Below are positions 38,215-47,776 of a stretch of DNA of 64,000 nt, piece after piece. The position numbers and the translations under genes are program-made. How positions within the stretch are numbered: the stretch's first letter is position 1; the number at the start of each line of letters is the position of its first letter. The stretch is from Cupriavidus sp. AU9028 (GTDB taxonomy: Bacteria > Pseudomonadota > Gammaproteobacteria > Burkholderiales > Burkholderiaceae). The DNA is taken from positions 310,001-374,000 of the forward strand of contig NZ_JAIMCG010000001.1 in assembly GCF_019795295.1 (NCBI RefSeq). The letters run 5' to 3'. Below the pieces are notes generated by a model. The model searched no databases. It was given only the letters and a program-made list of their open reading frames with translations, and had not been told where the DNA came from.

Positions 38215-38934
38215 TCAGGCCAGGCCCAGCGCCTGCCGTTGCAGTTGCACCAGACGCGCGATGCCCTGTTCCGCCAGCGCCGTCATGGCGTCCAGCTGGG
38301 CGCGCGAGAACGGCGTGCCTTCGGCGGTGCCCTGCACCTCGACGAAGCCGCCGCTGCCGGTCATCACCACGTTCATGTCCGTGTCGCAACCGCTGTCTTC
38401 GGCATAGTCCAGATCCAGTACCGGCTGGCCGTCCACCATGCCCACCGATACCGCGGCGACGAAGTCCCGGATGGGGCTGGCCGGGATCAGTCCATCGCGC
38501 AGCATCAGCGACACCGCATCGTGCGCGGCGACGAACGCGCCGGTAATCGCGGCGGTACGCGTACCGCCGTCGGCCTGCAGCACGTCGCAGTCCAGCTGCA
38601 GGGTATGTTCGCCCAGCGCGGCGAGATCGAATACGGAGCGCAGTGCACGTCCGATCAGGCGCTGGATTTCCTGCGTGCGCCCGGTCTGCTTGCCCCGGGC
38701 GGCCTCGCGGTCCGAACGGGTATGCGTCGCGCGCGGCAGCATGCCGTACTCCGCCGTGACCCAGCCTTCCCCCGAACCCTTCTTGTGCGGGGGCACCTTG
38801 GTCAGAACGCTGGCCGTGCACAGCACCTTGGTGTCGCCGAAGGCGCACAGTACAGAGCCTTCCGCATGGCGCGTGTAGTGACGGGTCAGGGAAATCGGGC
38901 GTAGCGCGTCGGGCGCGCGTCCACTGGGTCGCAT
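38215..38934 (-). CDS. rph: Ribonuclease PH
   Basis: A 239-residue phosphorolytic 3'-5' exoribonuclease that trims tRNA 3' ends. Typical sequence: [29 protein letters not shown] at the start, [30 protein letters not shown] (about 68-97) with the phosphate-binding arginines, and [19 protein letters not shown] (about 116-134). Full length. First gene of the rph-rdgB-hemW operon, with 11 bp to rdgB. Confidence 0.97.
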   Translation of the reverse strand: MRPSGRAPDALRPISLTRHYTRHAEGSVLCAFGDTKVLCTASVLTKVPPHKKGSGEGWVTAEYGMLPRATHTRSDREAARGKQTGRTQEIQRLIGRALRSVFDLAALGEHTLQLDCDVLQADGGTRTAAITGAFVAAHDAVSLMLRDGLIPASPIRDFVAAVSVGMVDGQPVLDLDYAEDSGCDTDMNVVMTGSGGFVEVQGTAEGTPFSRAQLDAMTALAEQGIARLVQLQRQALGLA

Positions 38935-39148
38935 TGAGATCTCTTGGATAGTATTGGAAGGAATAGCCGGGATTCTACCGTCGGCAGGTATCGGCTGCCG
39001 GCCGGCCCTGCATTGCCGCGACCCTGGGCCGCCAAGTTCTTTACAATACGAGGCTTGGTCAGCTCACCCGCACGGCAGCCGCCCGCCGTCTCGTCGCCCG
39101 TGCCCCTTCCGTGCCGCTACGCCATTCTCCAAATCAAGAGACGAATCG

Positions 39149-40084
39149 ATGATCCATAGCATGACTGGTTACGGCCTGGCGACGCGCCAGGCCCCGCTGA
39201 CCGACGCGCAGGGCGCGCCGACCGGCCGCACGGCCGCCGTGACGGTCGAGTTCCGCACGGTGAATTCGCGCTTCCTCGACCTGCTGTTCCGCGCCCCGGA
39301 GGAGTGCCGCGCGTTCGAGCCGGCGCTGCGCGAAATGCTGATGGCCAAGCTCTCGCGCGGCAAGCTGGAGTGCCGCATCAACCTGCAGCGGGTCGATAAC
39401 GCCGGCGCGTCGCTCGCGCTGAACGACGGCTTGCTGGAACAGATTCGCGCGCTGGAAGTGACGGTGGCGCGCACCTTCGAGCAGGCCGGTTCGCTGCGCA
39501 TGGGCGAGATCCTGCGCTGGCCGGGCGTGCTGGTCGAACCCGAGCTGTCGCAGGACGCGCTGCGCGAGGCGGTGATGGGCGCGGCAAGGGACGCGCTGGC
39601 CCAGCTGCTGGAAGCGCGCGGCCGCGAAGGCCAGGCGCTGAAGGCCACGCTGGTCGAGCGCATCGACGCGATGCTGGCGATCGTGCAGCGGCTCGCGCCC
39701 GCGGTGCCCGAACTGATCGCCTCGCACCAGCAGAAGCTGACGGAGCGGCTGCAGGAAGCGTTCAACCTGGTCGCGCCGAATGGCATGACCTCGATGACGC
39801 GCGACGAAATCGGCGAGCGCATCCGCCAGGAAGCCACCGTCTACGGCATCCGCATCGACATCGCCGAAGAGTTGTCCCGGCTTGAAGCGCATCTGAACGA
39901 GACGCGCCGCATCCTCGACAAGGGCGGCCAGGTCGGCAAGCGCCTGGACTTCATGATGCAGGAGCTGAATCGCGAGGCCAACACGCTGGGCTCCAAGGCC
40001 GCCGCCAAGGAACTGGCCGACGCCTCGATGGAATTGAAGCTGCTGATCGAGCAGATGCGCGAACAGATCCAGAATCTCGAATAA
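39149..40084 (+). CDS. yicC: YicC-family endoribonuclease
   Basis: A 311-residue protein starting [14 protein letters not shown], the YicC hallmark. It contains [20 protein letters not shown] and ends with the DUF1732 domain (VAEEL... [21 protein letters not shown], near 265-290). Recent work describes YicC proteins as endoribonucleases. Some 18 residues between the start and VEFRT are longer than in E. coli (287 residues). ATG 39149 is chosen; a longer in-frame reading adds 65 unrelated residues. A TACAAT at 39042-39047 may be the -10. gmk follows after 5 bp. Confidence 0.93.
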   Translation: MIHSMTGYGLATRQAPLTDAQGAPTGRTAAVTVEFRTVNSRFLDLLFRAPEECRAFEPALREMLMAKLSRGKLECRINLQRVDNAGASLALNDGLLEQIRALEVTVARTFEQAGSLRMGEILRWPGVLVEPELSQDALREAVMGAARDALAQLLEARGREGQALKATLVERIDAMLAIVQRLAPAVPELIASHQQKLTERLQEAFNLVAPNGMTSMTRDEIGERIRQEATVYGIRIDIAEELSRLEAHLNETRRILDKGGQVGKRLDFMMQELNREANTLGSKAAAKELADASMELKLLIEQMREQIQNLE

Positions 40085-40089
40085 CCGCA

Positions 40090-40740
40090 ATGACTGACTC
40101 CACCCATACCGCCATCGATACCGCCTATCCGGGCAATCTGTTCATGGTGGTCGCCCCCTCCGGCGCCGGCAAATCGACGCTGGTCAACGCGCTGCTGGCG
40201 CAGGACCCGTCCATCCGCCTGTCCATCTCGCACACCACGCGCGCCCCGCGTCCGGGCGAGCAGGACGGCCGCGAATATCACTTCACCACGGTCGATGCCT
40301 TCCGCGAAGCGCGCGACCGGGGCGACTTCCTCGAATGGGCCGAGGTCCACGGCAACTACTACGCCACCTCGCGCGTGTGGATCGAGCAGCAGATGATGCA
40401 CGGTCACGACGTGCTGCTGGAGATCGACTGGCAGGGCGCGCAGCAGGTGCACGAGCGTTTCTCCAACGCTGTCGAGATCTTCATCCTGCCGCCGTCGCTG
40501 ACCGCGCTGGAGGAGCGCCTGCGCAAGCGCGGACAGGACGAGCCCAACGTGATCGTGCGCCGGCTGCTCGCCGCCGGCAGCGAAATGGCGCATGCGTCCG
40601 AGTCCGACTACGTGATCATCAACGAGGTCTTCGCCGAGGCGCTGCAGCAGCTGCAGAATGTCATCAGCGCGACGCGGCTGCGGTTTTCCTCGCAGAAAGC
40701 ACGGCATGCGGAGCTCTTCATCGAGCTCGGCATCCACTGA
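40090..40740 (+). CDS. gmk: Guanylate kinase
   Basis: A 216-residue enzyme phosphorylating GMP to GDP with ATP. P-loop [10 protein letters not shown] (about 22-31); GMP-binding residues in [21 protein letters not shown] (about 45-65). Full length; a polar N-terminal tail of 15 residues precedes the fold. It is 5 bp after yicC and 80 bp before rpoZ, the usual neighbourhood with spoT downstream. Confidence 0.97.
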   Translation: MTDSTHTAIDTAYPGNLFMVVAPSGAGKSTLVNALLAQDPSIRLSISHTTRAPRPGEQDGREYHFTTVDAFREARDRGDFLEWAEVHGNYYATSRVWIEQQMMHGHDVLLEIDWQGAQQVHERFSNAVEIFILPPSLTALEERLRKRGQDEPNVIVRRLLAAGSEMAHASESDYVIINEVFAEALQQLQNVISATRLRFSSQKARHAELFIELGIH

Positions 40741-40820
40741 TCCGGCCGTCCGCCGCAGGGCGATCCGCACCTGCGGTAAAATGGCAACCCGCATAGGTTC
40801 TGTTCCAAGGTTGAATTGAT

Positions 40821-41024
40821 ATGGCGCGCATTACCGTCGAAGACTGTCTGAAACACATCCCGAATCGCTTCGAGCTCGCGCTGGCGGCGACCTACCGCGC
40901 TCGCCAACTGGTGCAGGGCCACACGCCCAAGGTCGAGGCCAAGGACAAGCCCACCGTGGTGGCGCTGCGCGAGATCGCTTCGGGCCAGGTCGGCATCGAG
41001 ATGCTGAAGAAGGTCCCGACCTGA
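40821..41024 (+). CDS. rpoZ: RNA polymerase omega subunit
   Basis: A 67-residue omega subunit, beginning [30 protein letters not shown], with the conserved core ALREIASGQ. This is the usual length for betaproteobacteria. It assists RNA polymerase assembly and forms part of a ppGpp-binding site, which fits the spoT gene 107 bp downstream. TAAAAT at 40777-40782 is a possible -10. Confidence 0.97.
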
Positions 41025-41131
41025 AGCGCTGGCGGCCCGGTCTCTGTCGCACGGCTGTAGCGCCAGGGTTGTTGGTCCCGGGCTGCTGCCTTGCCGTCGG
41101 ACGCTAATCGTCGCAGCCCACAGCCGCCATC

Positions 41132-43567
41132 ATGTCGTCGTCGAACCGTTCCACCTCCACGCTGCCGCGTACCGGCAATGCACCCGGTGCCGCCCGCACC
41201 GGGGCGCCGAACCTGCCCGATCCGATGGGCGACGATGTCGTGGGCGAACGCGCGATGGCGCCAGCCATGGCGCCGGCACGCCCGGCCGCGGCCCGGGAGC
41301 CGGCCGCTGATGGGCTGTTCATCGATGCGGTGCTGGAGCAGACCTACCGGCACTTCTTCGGGCCGACCTCGCAGCCGGCCGTCCCGCCCCGACAACAGGT
41401 CATCTCCATCGCCGGGCTGATGGAGAAGCTGGGCTATCTGAAGCCCGCCGACCAGGCCATCGTCCGCGAGGCGTTCCAGTTCTCCGACGAAGCCCACCTG
41501 GGGCAGTATCGCCAGAGCGGCGAACCCTACATCACCCATCCCGTTGCCGTCGCCGAACTGTGTGCCGAGTGGAAGCTCGACGCGCAATCGATCATGGCCG
41601 CGCTGCTGCATGACGTGATCGAGGACCAGGGCATCACCAAGAGCGAACTGGCCGAGAAGTTCGGTCCCAAGGTCGCCGAACTGGTCGATGGCCTGACCAA
41701 GCTGGACAAGCTCGAATTCCAGAGCCGCGAGCAGGCGCAGGCGGAGAGCTTCCGCAAGATGCTGCTGGCGATGGCGCGCGACGTGCGCGTGATCCTGGTC
41801 AAGCTGGCCGATCGCACGCACAACATGCGCACGCTGGACTTCGTTCCTGCGGAGAAGCGCCGGCGCATCGCGCTGGAGACGATGGAGATCTACGCGCCCA
41901 TCGCCCACCGGCTTGGCCTGAACACCACCTACCGGGAACTGCAGGAGCTGTCCTTCAAGGTCGGCTCGCCGTTCCGCTATGCCACGCTGGAGAAGGCCGT
42001 GCGCGCCGCGCGCGGCAACCGGCGTGAAGTGGTGACGCGGATCCTGGAAGCGGCGCAGACCGCGCTGGGGGAGGCGGGGATCGTCGCGGAGCTGTCCGGC
42101 CGCGAAAAGACGCTGTACAGCATCTATCGCAAGATGCACGACAAGCAGCTGTCGTTCTCGCAGGTGCTGGACGTCTACGGCTTCCGCGTCGTGGTCGAGA
42201 CGCAGATGCACTGCTATATGGCGCTCGGCGCGCTGCATGCGCTGTACAAGCCGATGCCGGGCAAGTTCAAGGACTACATCGCGATCCCCAAGATCAACGG
42301 TTACCAGTCCCTGCACACCACGCTGGTGGGCCCGTTCGGCACGCCGGTGGAGTTCCAGATCCGCACCCGGGAGATGCACCAGATCGCCGAAGCCGGCGTC
42401 GCGGCGCACTGGATGTACAAGCATCACGCCGACCAGATCAACGATATCCAGCAGCAGGCCCACCAGTGGCTGCAGTCGCTGCTCGACATCCAGAGCCAGT
42501 CCGGCGATTCACAGGAATTCCTCGAACACGTCAAGATCGACCTGTTCCCCGACGCGGTCTACGTCTTCACCCCCAAGGGCCATATCCGCGCCTTGCCGCG
42601 CGGCGCCACCGCGCTGGACTTCGCCTACGCGGTGCACAGCGACCTGGGCAACCAGTGCGTGGCCGTCAAGATCAACAACGAGCTGCTGCCGCTGCGCACC
42701 GAACTGAAGAGCGGCGATATCGTCGAGGTGGTCACCGCGCCGTATTCGAAGCCGAATCCGGCGTGGCTGTCGTTCGTGCGCACCGGCAAGGCGCGCGCGG
42801 CGATTCGCCACTACCTGAAGACCACCCGCCTCGACGAGGCGATCCAGCTGGGCGAGCGGCTGCTGGATCAGGCCGCACGCCAGCTCGGCATCGATCTGAA
42901 GGCGGTGCCGCAGGCCATCTGGGATCGGATGATCCAGTGGACCGGCAACAAGCAGCGCGACGATATCTTCGCCGACCTGGCGCTGGGCCGCCGTGTTCCG
43001 GCCGTGCTCGCCAAGCGCATGGAGATCCTGCTGCAGGAACTGTCCGGCGATCTGGACAGCGCGCTGATGGCGGCGGTGCAGACCTTCTCGGGTGAAGACG
43101 CGCCCGCGGTGGCGGTCACCGGCGACGAGGGGATGGCGATGATCTTCTCGCCCTGCTGCCGGCCGATTCCCGGCGATTCCATCGTCGGCTATCTCGGCAA
43201 GGGCGAGGGCCTGCAGATCCACGTGCAGGACTGCAAGGTCGCCAAGCGGCTGCACAGCAAGGATCCGGAGCACTGGATCGAGGTGATGTGGGCCAACAAG
43301 ACCACGCGCGCCTTCGATGCGTCGATCAAGGTGCTGGTGCGCAACGTCAAGGGCATCGTCGCCCGCGTGGCGGCCGACCTGACCGCCGCCGACGCCAACG
43401 TGGCGCACGTCGCCATGGAGCATCAGGACAACAACGGCCGCCAGGAGGCGACCTACATGCAGTTCATCCTGCAGGTGCACGACCGTCTGCACCTGGCCAA
43501 CGTCATGCGGGCGCTGCGCCGCAATCCCGACGTGATCCGCATCTTCCGCGACCGCAACGACAGCTAG
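41132..43567 (+). CDS. spoT: Bifunctional (p)ppGpp synthetase/hydrolase (SpoT/Rsh type)
   Basis: An 811-residue RelA/SpoT homolog. Domains: an N-terminal Pro/Ala-rich extension of about 65 residues; HD hydrolase (about 100-260) with the intact motif ALLHDVIED, so hydrolase activity is expected; synthetase (about 300-440) with SGREKTLYSIYRKM and GYQSLHTTLVGP; TGS (about 470-530, DLFPDAVYVFTPKG); helical region; ACT (about 735-811). Both catalytic domains look intact. The stringent-response enzyme follows rpoZ, as in many proteobacteria. Confidence 0.95.
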   Translation: MSSSNRSTSTLPRTGNAPGAARTGAPNLPDPMGDDVVGERAMAPAMAPARPAAAREPAADGLFIDAVLEQTYRHFFGPTSQPAVPPRQQVISIAGLMEKLGYLKPADQAIVREAFQFSDEAHLGQYRQSGEPYITHPVAVAELCAEWKLDAQSIMAALLHDVIEDQGITKSELAEKFGPKVAELVDGLTKLDKLEFQSREQAQAESFRKMLLAMARDVRVILVKLADRTHNMRTLDFVPAEKRRRIALETMEIYAPIAHRLGLNTTYRELQELSFKVGSPFRYATLEKAVRAARGNRREVVTRILEAAQTALGEAGIVAELSGREKTLYSIYRKMHDKQLSFSQVLDVYGFRVVVETQMHCYMALGALHALYKPMPGKFKDYIAIPKINGYQSLHTTLVGPFGTPVEFQIRTREMHQIAEAGVAAHWMYKHHADQINDIQQQAHQWLQSLLDIQSQSGDSQEFLEHVKIDLFPDAVYVFTPKGHIRALPRGATALDFAYAVHSDLGNQCVAVKINNELLPLRTELKSGDIVEVVTAPYSKPNPAWLSFVRTGKARAAIRHYLKTTRLDEAIQLGERLLDQAARQLGIDLKAVPQAIWDRMIQWTGNKQRDDIFADLALGRRVPAVLAKRMEILLQELSGDLDSALMAAVQTFSGEDAPAVAVTGDEGMAMIFSPCCRPIPGDSIVGYLGKGEGLQIHVQDCKVAKRLHSKDPEHWIEVMWANKTTRAFDASIKVLVRNVKGIVARVAADLTAADANVAHVAMEHQDNNGRQEATYMQFILQVHDRLHLANVMRALRRNPDVIRIFRDRNDS

Positions 43568-43643
43568 TCCGCCGCCAGGGCCTTTGGCAGCCGCCTTTGC
43601 GTACGCCCTTGCGGCCGCCTTCGCAGCGGCCTTCGTCGTGCCA

Positions 43644-44213
43644 TTATCCCTGCGCCGCGGGTTTGGGGTAGCGGACCTCGAGGATGTCGATCTGCTCGAC
43701 GCCGTTCGGCGTGCGCAGCGGTACCGTGTCTCCTTCGCGGGCCTTGATCAGCGCCTTGGCGATCGGCGAGATCCAGCTCACCTTGTTGGCGTCCAGGTCG
43801 ACCTCGTCCATGCCGACGATGGTGATGGTGTTCTCCGTGCCGTCCTGACTGGCATAGGTGACCGTCGCGCCGAAGAAGATCTGGTCGTTGTCACCCTGCA
43901 GCGAGGCGTCGACGACCTCCGCCTTGTCCAGCCGGCGGGTCAGGAAGCGGATGCGGCGATCGATCTCCCGCAGCCGCTTCTTGCCGTACAGATAATCGCC
44001 GTTCTCCGAGCGATCGCCATTGGACGCCGCCCACGACACGATCTGCACCACCTCGGGCCGCTCGACATCGATCAGGTGCATCAGTTCGCCGCGCAGCCGC
44101 TGGTAGCCCTCGGCGGTAATGTAGTTCTTGGTGCCGGCGGGAAGCGGGGTAGCGCCTTCCGGCAGATCGTCATCCTCGTCGTCCGAGGATTCCTTGACAA
44201 AGGCCTTGCTCAT
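43644..44213 (-). CDS. greB: Transcription elongation factor GreB
   Basis: A 189-residue Gre factor that rescues backtracked RNA polymerase by stimulating transcript cleavage. The coiled-coil N-terminal domain includes NYITAEGYQRLRGELMHL and SENGDYLYGKKRLREIDRRIRFL. The C-terminal FKBP-like domain includes FFGATVTYASQDG. It is GreB rather than GreA by the RSENGDYLYGKKRL segment. An acidic N-terminal extension (about 30 residues, SSDDEDDDLPEG) makes it longer than E. coli GreB (158). ATG at 44213 is preferred over a longer in-frame reading that crosses the tRNA promoter region. Confidence 0.93.
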   Translation of the reverse strand: MSKAFVKESSDDEDDDLPEGATPLPAGTKNYITAEGYQRLRGELMHLIDVERPEVVQIVSWAASNGDRSENGDYLYGKKRLREIDRRIRFLTRRLDKAEVVDASLQGDNDQIFFGATVTYASQDGTENTITIVGMDEVDLDANKVSWISPIAKALIKAREGDTVPLRTPNGVEQIDILEVRYPKPAAQG

Positions 44214-44335
44214 GATAGGGATGGTGACATCGAGGCTGACATTATAGAAAGACCGCGCCGCAAGCGAGCCGTTGCATCGCGCACCGCGGTTTGGAGGGTT
44301 GCGATGCGCCCGACGAGAAAAATCGTAAAGGGGGC

Positions 44336-44363
44336 TTCCCAAAATCCGAAATCCGGTTATAAT
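44336..44363 (+). promoter_or_regulatory. Promoter of tRNA-Arg
   Basis: TTCCCA, a 16-bp spacer and a perfect TATAAT, ending 13 bp before the tRNA 5' end. The tRNA-Thr gene has the same TTCCCA -35. Confidence 0.75.
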
Positions 44364-44376
44364 CTCTTTCTCGCGT

Positions 44377-44453
44377 GCGGCTGTAGCTCAGTTGGATAGA
44401 GTACTTGGCTACGAACCAAGGGGTCGTGGGTTCGAATCCTGCCAGCCGCGCCA
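44377..44453 (+). tRNA. tRNA-Arg (anticodon ACG)
   Basis: 77 nt cloverleaf with acceptor GCGGCTG/CAGCCGC, encoded CCA and anticodon loop CTACGAA. ACG (inosine-modified) reads CGU/CGC/CGA. Confidence 0.97.
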
Positions 44454-44492
44454 CCTATAAAGCAGTAAAAGAAGACAGTACGAAGTACGTGC

Positions 44493-44530
44493 AACGCCCC
44501 GGCAAGCCAACGCTGCCGGGGCGTTTTCTT
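44493..44530 (+). terminator. Intrinsic terminator after tRNA-Arg
   Basis: AACGCCCCGGCA pairs with TGCCGGGGCGTT around a 9-base loop, followed by TTCTTTT. Confidence 0.9.
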
Positions 44531-44639
44531 TTCTGCCAGCGCGATTGCCGCCGTTCCCCATGTCAGCGCGAGGCGGATGGCGTCAACGTGCGCCTGGTCG
44601 CTATGCTGCTATTGCAATCCCATCAGGCAAGGAGGCGCA

Positions 44640-44903
44640 ATGCAAGGCGACGATTGGCGTGTCGAGGTGTATCGCGACCTGGACGTCCATGTGCGGGTGA
44701 GCACGGCCGACGACGGGGCGGGGCAGCGTTGGGTCTGGGAGGTGCGCATCGCGCAGGAAGGCATGGACGCAGCGGACGCCGGCGATATCGAGATGCTGAC
44801 CAGTGGCGAGCAGTCCTTTCCGACGCGTCACGCTGCCGAGGTCGCGGCGTTTGCCGCCGGTTATGCCCAGGTCGATCGCATGCTCGGCACGGAAGCGCCG
44901 TGA
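44640..44903 (+). CDS. Small conserved-looking hypothetical protein
   Basis: An 87-residue soluble acidic protein, beginning MQGDDWRVEVYRDLDVHV and ending GYAQVDRMLGTEAP. No domain recognised. The alternating hydrophobic pattern (WRVEVYRDLDVHVRV ... WVWEVRI) suggests a small beta-sheet protein. The ATG at 44640 follows CAAGGAGGCGCA, a near-perfect ribosome-binding site, which is the main support for the gene. It lies between tRNA-Arg and tRNA-fMet. Confidence 0.7.
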   Translation: MQGDDWRVEVYRDLDVHVRVSTADDGAGQRWVWEVRIAQEGMDAADAGDIEMLTSGEQSFPTRHAAEVAAFAAGYAQVDRMLGTEAP

Positions 44904-44963
44904 GGCATCGGACCCGCGCACGTTCGCCGGATCGCTTGCATCACGACGTGATGTAAATTGAGC

Positions 44964-44992
44964 TTGCTTTTCCCGTGCGACCGCGGCATAAT
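44964..44992 (+). promoter_or_regulatory. Promoter of tRNA-fMet
   Basis: TTGCTT, a 17-bp spacer and CATAAT, ending 14 bp before the tRNA 5' end. Confidence 0.7.
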
Positions 44993-45006
44993 CTCATTCT
45001 TCCAGA

Positions 45007-45084
<78 letters not shown>

Positions 45085-45294
45085 ATACTCCCTGTCCGGC
45101 AGGGAGCGCTCGATTCCCATCTCCGGGTGATGATCGCAGCGCGCATGCCCGGACATGCGGCAAGACGCACGGCGAACTTCTTCGCCGCACGCAGGGCAGC
45201 CAGCCACGCGTGCCATCCCGTTCCAGTATTTCCGAAAATTGTCGATGCCGCGGAGTCTTCCGCGGCCGATCTACGTTGCGCGCGTCGGTTGCAT

Positions 45295-45591
45295 TCAGCC
45301 GGCCGAGCCGCCGGCAAGCGCCAGTGCCTGTTCGAATGTGTCGCGCACCGCGGTCTGGCCTTCCTGGTCCGCTGCGTTGGCCAGGTCGCGCAGACGAGAC
45401 ACCAGCACCTGCAGGTTGTTGCCCGCCGGCACGGTCTTCGAGGCATCGCACTCGCTGACCGCCTCTGTCATTACCTGGCTGAGCTCGTCGGTAACGTCGG
45501 CGCCGTCGAAGGCGCTGACCGACAGGGCGCTGATCCGGTCGAGATACAGGTTGACCAGCGCTTCGTCATGTACCGGCTCTGGCAGATCCAT
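45295..45591 (-). CDS. Small hypothetical protein
   Basis: A 98-residue acidic, mostly helical protein (MDLPEPVHDEALVNLYLDRI...). No domain recognised. The predicted helices contain heptad-like leucines (LQVLVSRLRDLANAADQ). Start ATG 45591 follows GAAGGAGTTCGGA, a good ribosome-binding site. It faces the fMet tRNA gene. Function unknown. Confidence 0.72.
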   Translation of the reverse strand: MDLPEPVHDEALVNLYLDRISALSVSAFDGADVTDELSQVMTEAVSECDASKTVPAGNNLQVLVSRLRDLANAADQEGQTAVRDTFEQALALAGGSAG

Positions 45592-45692
45592 TCCGAACTC
45601 CTTCGGGGTGTCGAGGTGGAGTCCATTCTAGTGTGCCGCCCGCGGCCGCTGCTGTCGGCACCTGGCCTACAGCAAGCGGGCTTCGCCCATGC

Positions 45693-45986
45693 TCAGGAGG
45701 GCCTTCGCCGGTCTGGAGCCGGCAATGCGGCCCGCCGTCGTGCCGGTTTCAACGCCCGCGTGGGCCAGAGCACGTAGTTGGTATGCGGATCCATCGGCTT
45801 GCCAAAATAGGACACCCACACCTGCACGCCGTGTTCGGTTTCCGCGATGATCGCCGCCACCGCGCGCGCGGCGACCGACGGGGACTTGAGCAGGGTGGCC
45901 AGGGCCTCGACCCCTTGCACGAGATGGTGCTTCACCCCCTTGAACCACGCATACTGCCGCATGGCTGACAACAAACGCTGTGTCAT
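45693..45986 (-). CDS. Small hypothetical protein
   Basis: A 97-residue basic protein (MTQRLLSAMRQYAWFKGVKHHLVQGVEAL...) with a helical N-terminal half, a beta-like segment HGVQVWVSYFGKPMDPHTNYVLWP and an Arg-rich tail. No domain recognised. The ATG at 45986 follows GTGGAGAGCGAATCGT. An in-frame extension to 46232 adds 82 residues of low-quality sequence without a binding site and is not supported. Confidence 0.6.
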   Translation of the reverse strand: MTQRLLSAMRQYAWFKGVKHHLVQGVEALATLLKSPSVAARAVAAIIAETEHGVQVWVSYFGKPMDPHTNYVLWPTRALKPARRRAALPAPDRRRPS

Positions 45987-46385
45987 ACGATTCGCTCTCC
46001 ACGTTGTCGAGTTGATGGCTATGACCGGTGGGGCGGGGCTTCGTTCGCGGCGCAACGACTTTTGACCATCGCTTCCCTTCGCCGTGCCTTTTGCCACATC
46101 GCGGGGGATCGCGCGCGGGAAAGACAACCCTTCCTGGGTGACAGCATACGTCGTTTTGCGCGACGCGGTTGTGAAATCCCTTGCCAACCCGGCATCGTCC
46201 CGGGGTCTTGCCCGCGTGCGGGCGCCAAGCACGATCGCGGGCCTTTGTCAGTCTCCTCCGACAATCAGCCGCGGCGGTCTGCAATTGACACTGCTCGCGG
46301 CCATCCATTAGCGTGAAGTCAGCAGCGGGCCGCGCCTGCTGTGCGCGAATAGCGTCTAGCGAATTACCGCCTGCGAGGAGGAGCG
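45987..46385. other. Intergenic region among small orphan genes
   Basis: About 400 bp without a supported gene. A perfect TTGACA at 46285-46290 followed 15 bp later by CATTAG is a weak promoter candidate for the gene at 46386. Confidence 0.45.
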
Positions 46386-46697
46386 ATGACCGAAGACATG
46401 CTGATGCAGCTGATGGAGGCCGTCGAAAAGGAAGATCCGATCGACTATGCGAACCTGCCGTTCGACGATCGCAAGCTGCGCGCGATCGTGTGCCGGCTGC
46501 TGGCCGAGCGCTCCCGCGAAATGGAGGCGGCCGGCATGAGTGCCGACGCGGTGCTGGCAACCATGTGGGCATCGACCGCCAAGCTGGTGCTCGAGAACAT
46601 GGTGCTCAACGCCAGGCTGCTGGCCGTGCAGGGGGCGCCCGACGAGGCCCGCAAGCTGATCGATAGAATCTCGCGTCAGTCGCGCCGCGGACGCTGA
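46386..46697 (+). CDS. Small hypothetical protein, helical
   Basis: A 103-residue acidic protein predicted to be almost all helix (MTEDMLMQLMEAVEKEDPID...). No domain recognised. The ATG at 46386 follows GCGAGGAGGAGCG, a strong ribosome-binding site. The tail is basic (RISRQSRRGR). The LpxO-like gene begins 106 bp later on the same strand. Confidence 0.75.
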   Translation: MTEDMLMQLMEAVEKEDPIDYANLPFDDRKLRAIVCRLLAERSREMEAAGMSADAVLATMWASTAKLVLENMVLNARLLAVQGAPDEARKLIDRISRQSRRGR

Positions 46698-46803
46698 TCG
46701 GCGAGCACGTCGGAGCCCATTTCGCTAAACTACTGCCTTTCCCATTTCTTCGGCGCGGCCTGCCAGTCTGTCGCCCGCGCGTGGCAGTTGAAGGAGAGGC
46801 AAG

Positions 46804-47706
46804 GTGGTGAAGTGGATAATCGTCGCGGCCTATCTGGGCGCGATACTGTATGTGCACTTTCGCGGCAAGGTTCGCCTTCGTATCTGGCGGCAATTGCTGG
46901 ATCATTCGGCGCTGGTCGCCCCGGTCAACTGCTTCATGTACGCCTTCTCCGGCGTGCCGCGGACTCCCTATATCCCGGTTGACCGCTTTCCGGAACTGGA
47001 GCGGCTGCGCGCGGCATGGCCCGAGATCCGCGACGAGGGCCTGGCGCTGGCCGCCATGCGCAAGATCAAGGCCGCGGAGAAGAACGACGACGCCGGCTTC
47101 AATTCCTTCTTCAAGTACGGCTGGAAGCGCTTCTATCTGAAGTGGTATGAGGCGCACCATCCGTCCGCCGAGCAGTTGTGCCCGCGCACCGTCGCGCTGC
47201 TGCGCGAGATGCCCTTCGTCAAGGCGGCCATGTTTGCCGAGCTGCCGCCAGGCGGCAAGCTCAATCCGCACCGCGATCCCTTCGCCGGCTCGTTGCGCTA
47301 CCACCTGGGTCTGGCCACGCCCAACGACGACCGCTGTTTCATCGAGGTCGACGGTGAACGGCATAGCTGGCGCGATGGTCAGGGCGTCGTGTTCGATGAA
47401 ACCTATCTGCACTGGGCAGAGAACCGCAGCGACCAGAACCGGCTGATCCTGTTCTGCGATATCGAGCGGCCCATGCGCTACGGCTGGGCGGGCAAGGTCA
47501 ATCGCTGGCTGGGCCGCAAGGTCATGACGGCGGCCAGCTCGCCCAACGACGAAAGCGACCAGACCGGCATGATCAACCGGCTCTTCCGCATTGTCTGGCT
47601 GGGCGGACAGTACCGCCGCCGGCTCAAGGCGTGGAACCGGCCGCTGTACTACGTCGTCAAGTTCGGCCTGATCGCCGCGGGCGTCGCGCTGATCGTGCTG
47701 CTCTGA
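46804..47706 (+). CDS. Aspartyl/asparaginyl beta-hydroxylase-family protein, LpxO-like
   Basis: A 300-residue Fe(II)/2-oxoglutarate dioxygenase. An N-terminal membrane anchor (about 3-18) precedes the cupin domain. Metal ligands are H155 and D157 (LNPHRDPFAG) and the distal His about 201 (YLHWAENRSDQ); the Arg in RLILFCDIER about 213 would bind 2-oxoglutarate. A second hydrophobic helix ends the protein (LIAAGVALIVLL). LpxO hydroxylates the secondary acyl chain of lipid A at the cytoplasmic face; the anchor and family fit this, though substrate is inferred. GTG start 46804 follows GAAGGAGAGGCAAG. Confidence 0.87.
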   Translation: MVKWIIVAAYLGAILYVHFRGKVRLRIWRQLLDHSALVAPVNCFMYAFSGVPRTPYIPVDRFPELERLRAAWPEIRDEGLALAAMRKIKAAEKNDDAGFNSFFKYGWKRFYLKWYEAHHPSAEQLCPRTVALLREMPFVKAAMFAELPPGGKLNPHRDPFAGSLRYHLGLATPNDDRCFIEVDGERHSWRDGQGVVFDETYLHWAENRSDQNRLILFCDIERPMRYGWAGKVNRWLGRKVMTAASSPNDESDQTGMINRLFRIVWLGGQYRRRLKAWNRPLYYVVKFGLIAAGVALIVLL

Positions 47707-47776
47707 CGCCACCGGCGCCCTGGATGCCGGGGCGCCGGCAAGATGTGCTTGCCGGCCGCGCCCCGGCAGCCCCTTC

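Noticed and set aside
37538-38848. rdgB extended upstream into the rph region
   Set aside because: The extra 215 residues lie in the shadow of rph; the ATG at 38203 begins a canonical RdgB N-terminus.
45088-45106. Terminator after tRNA-fMet
   Set aside because: The 7-bp hairpin CTCCCTG/CAGGGAG has no T tract; too weak to call.
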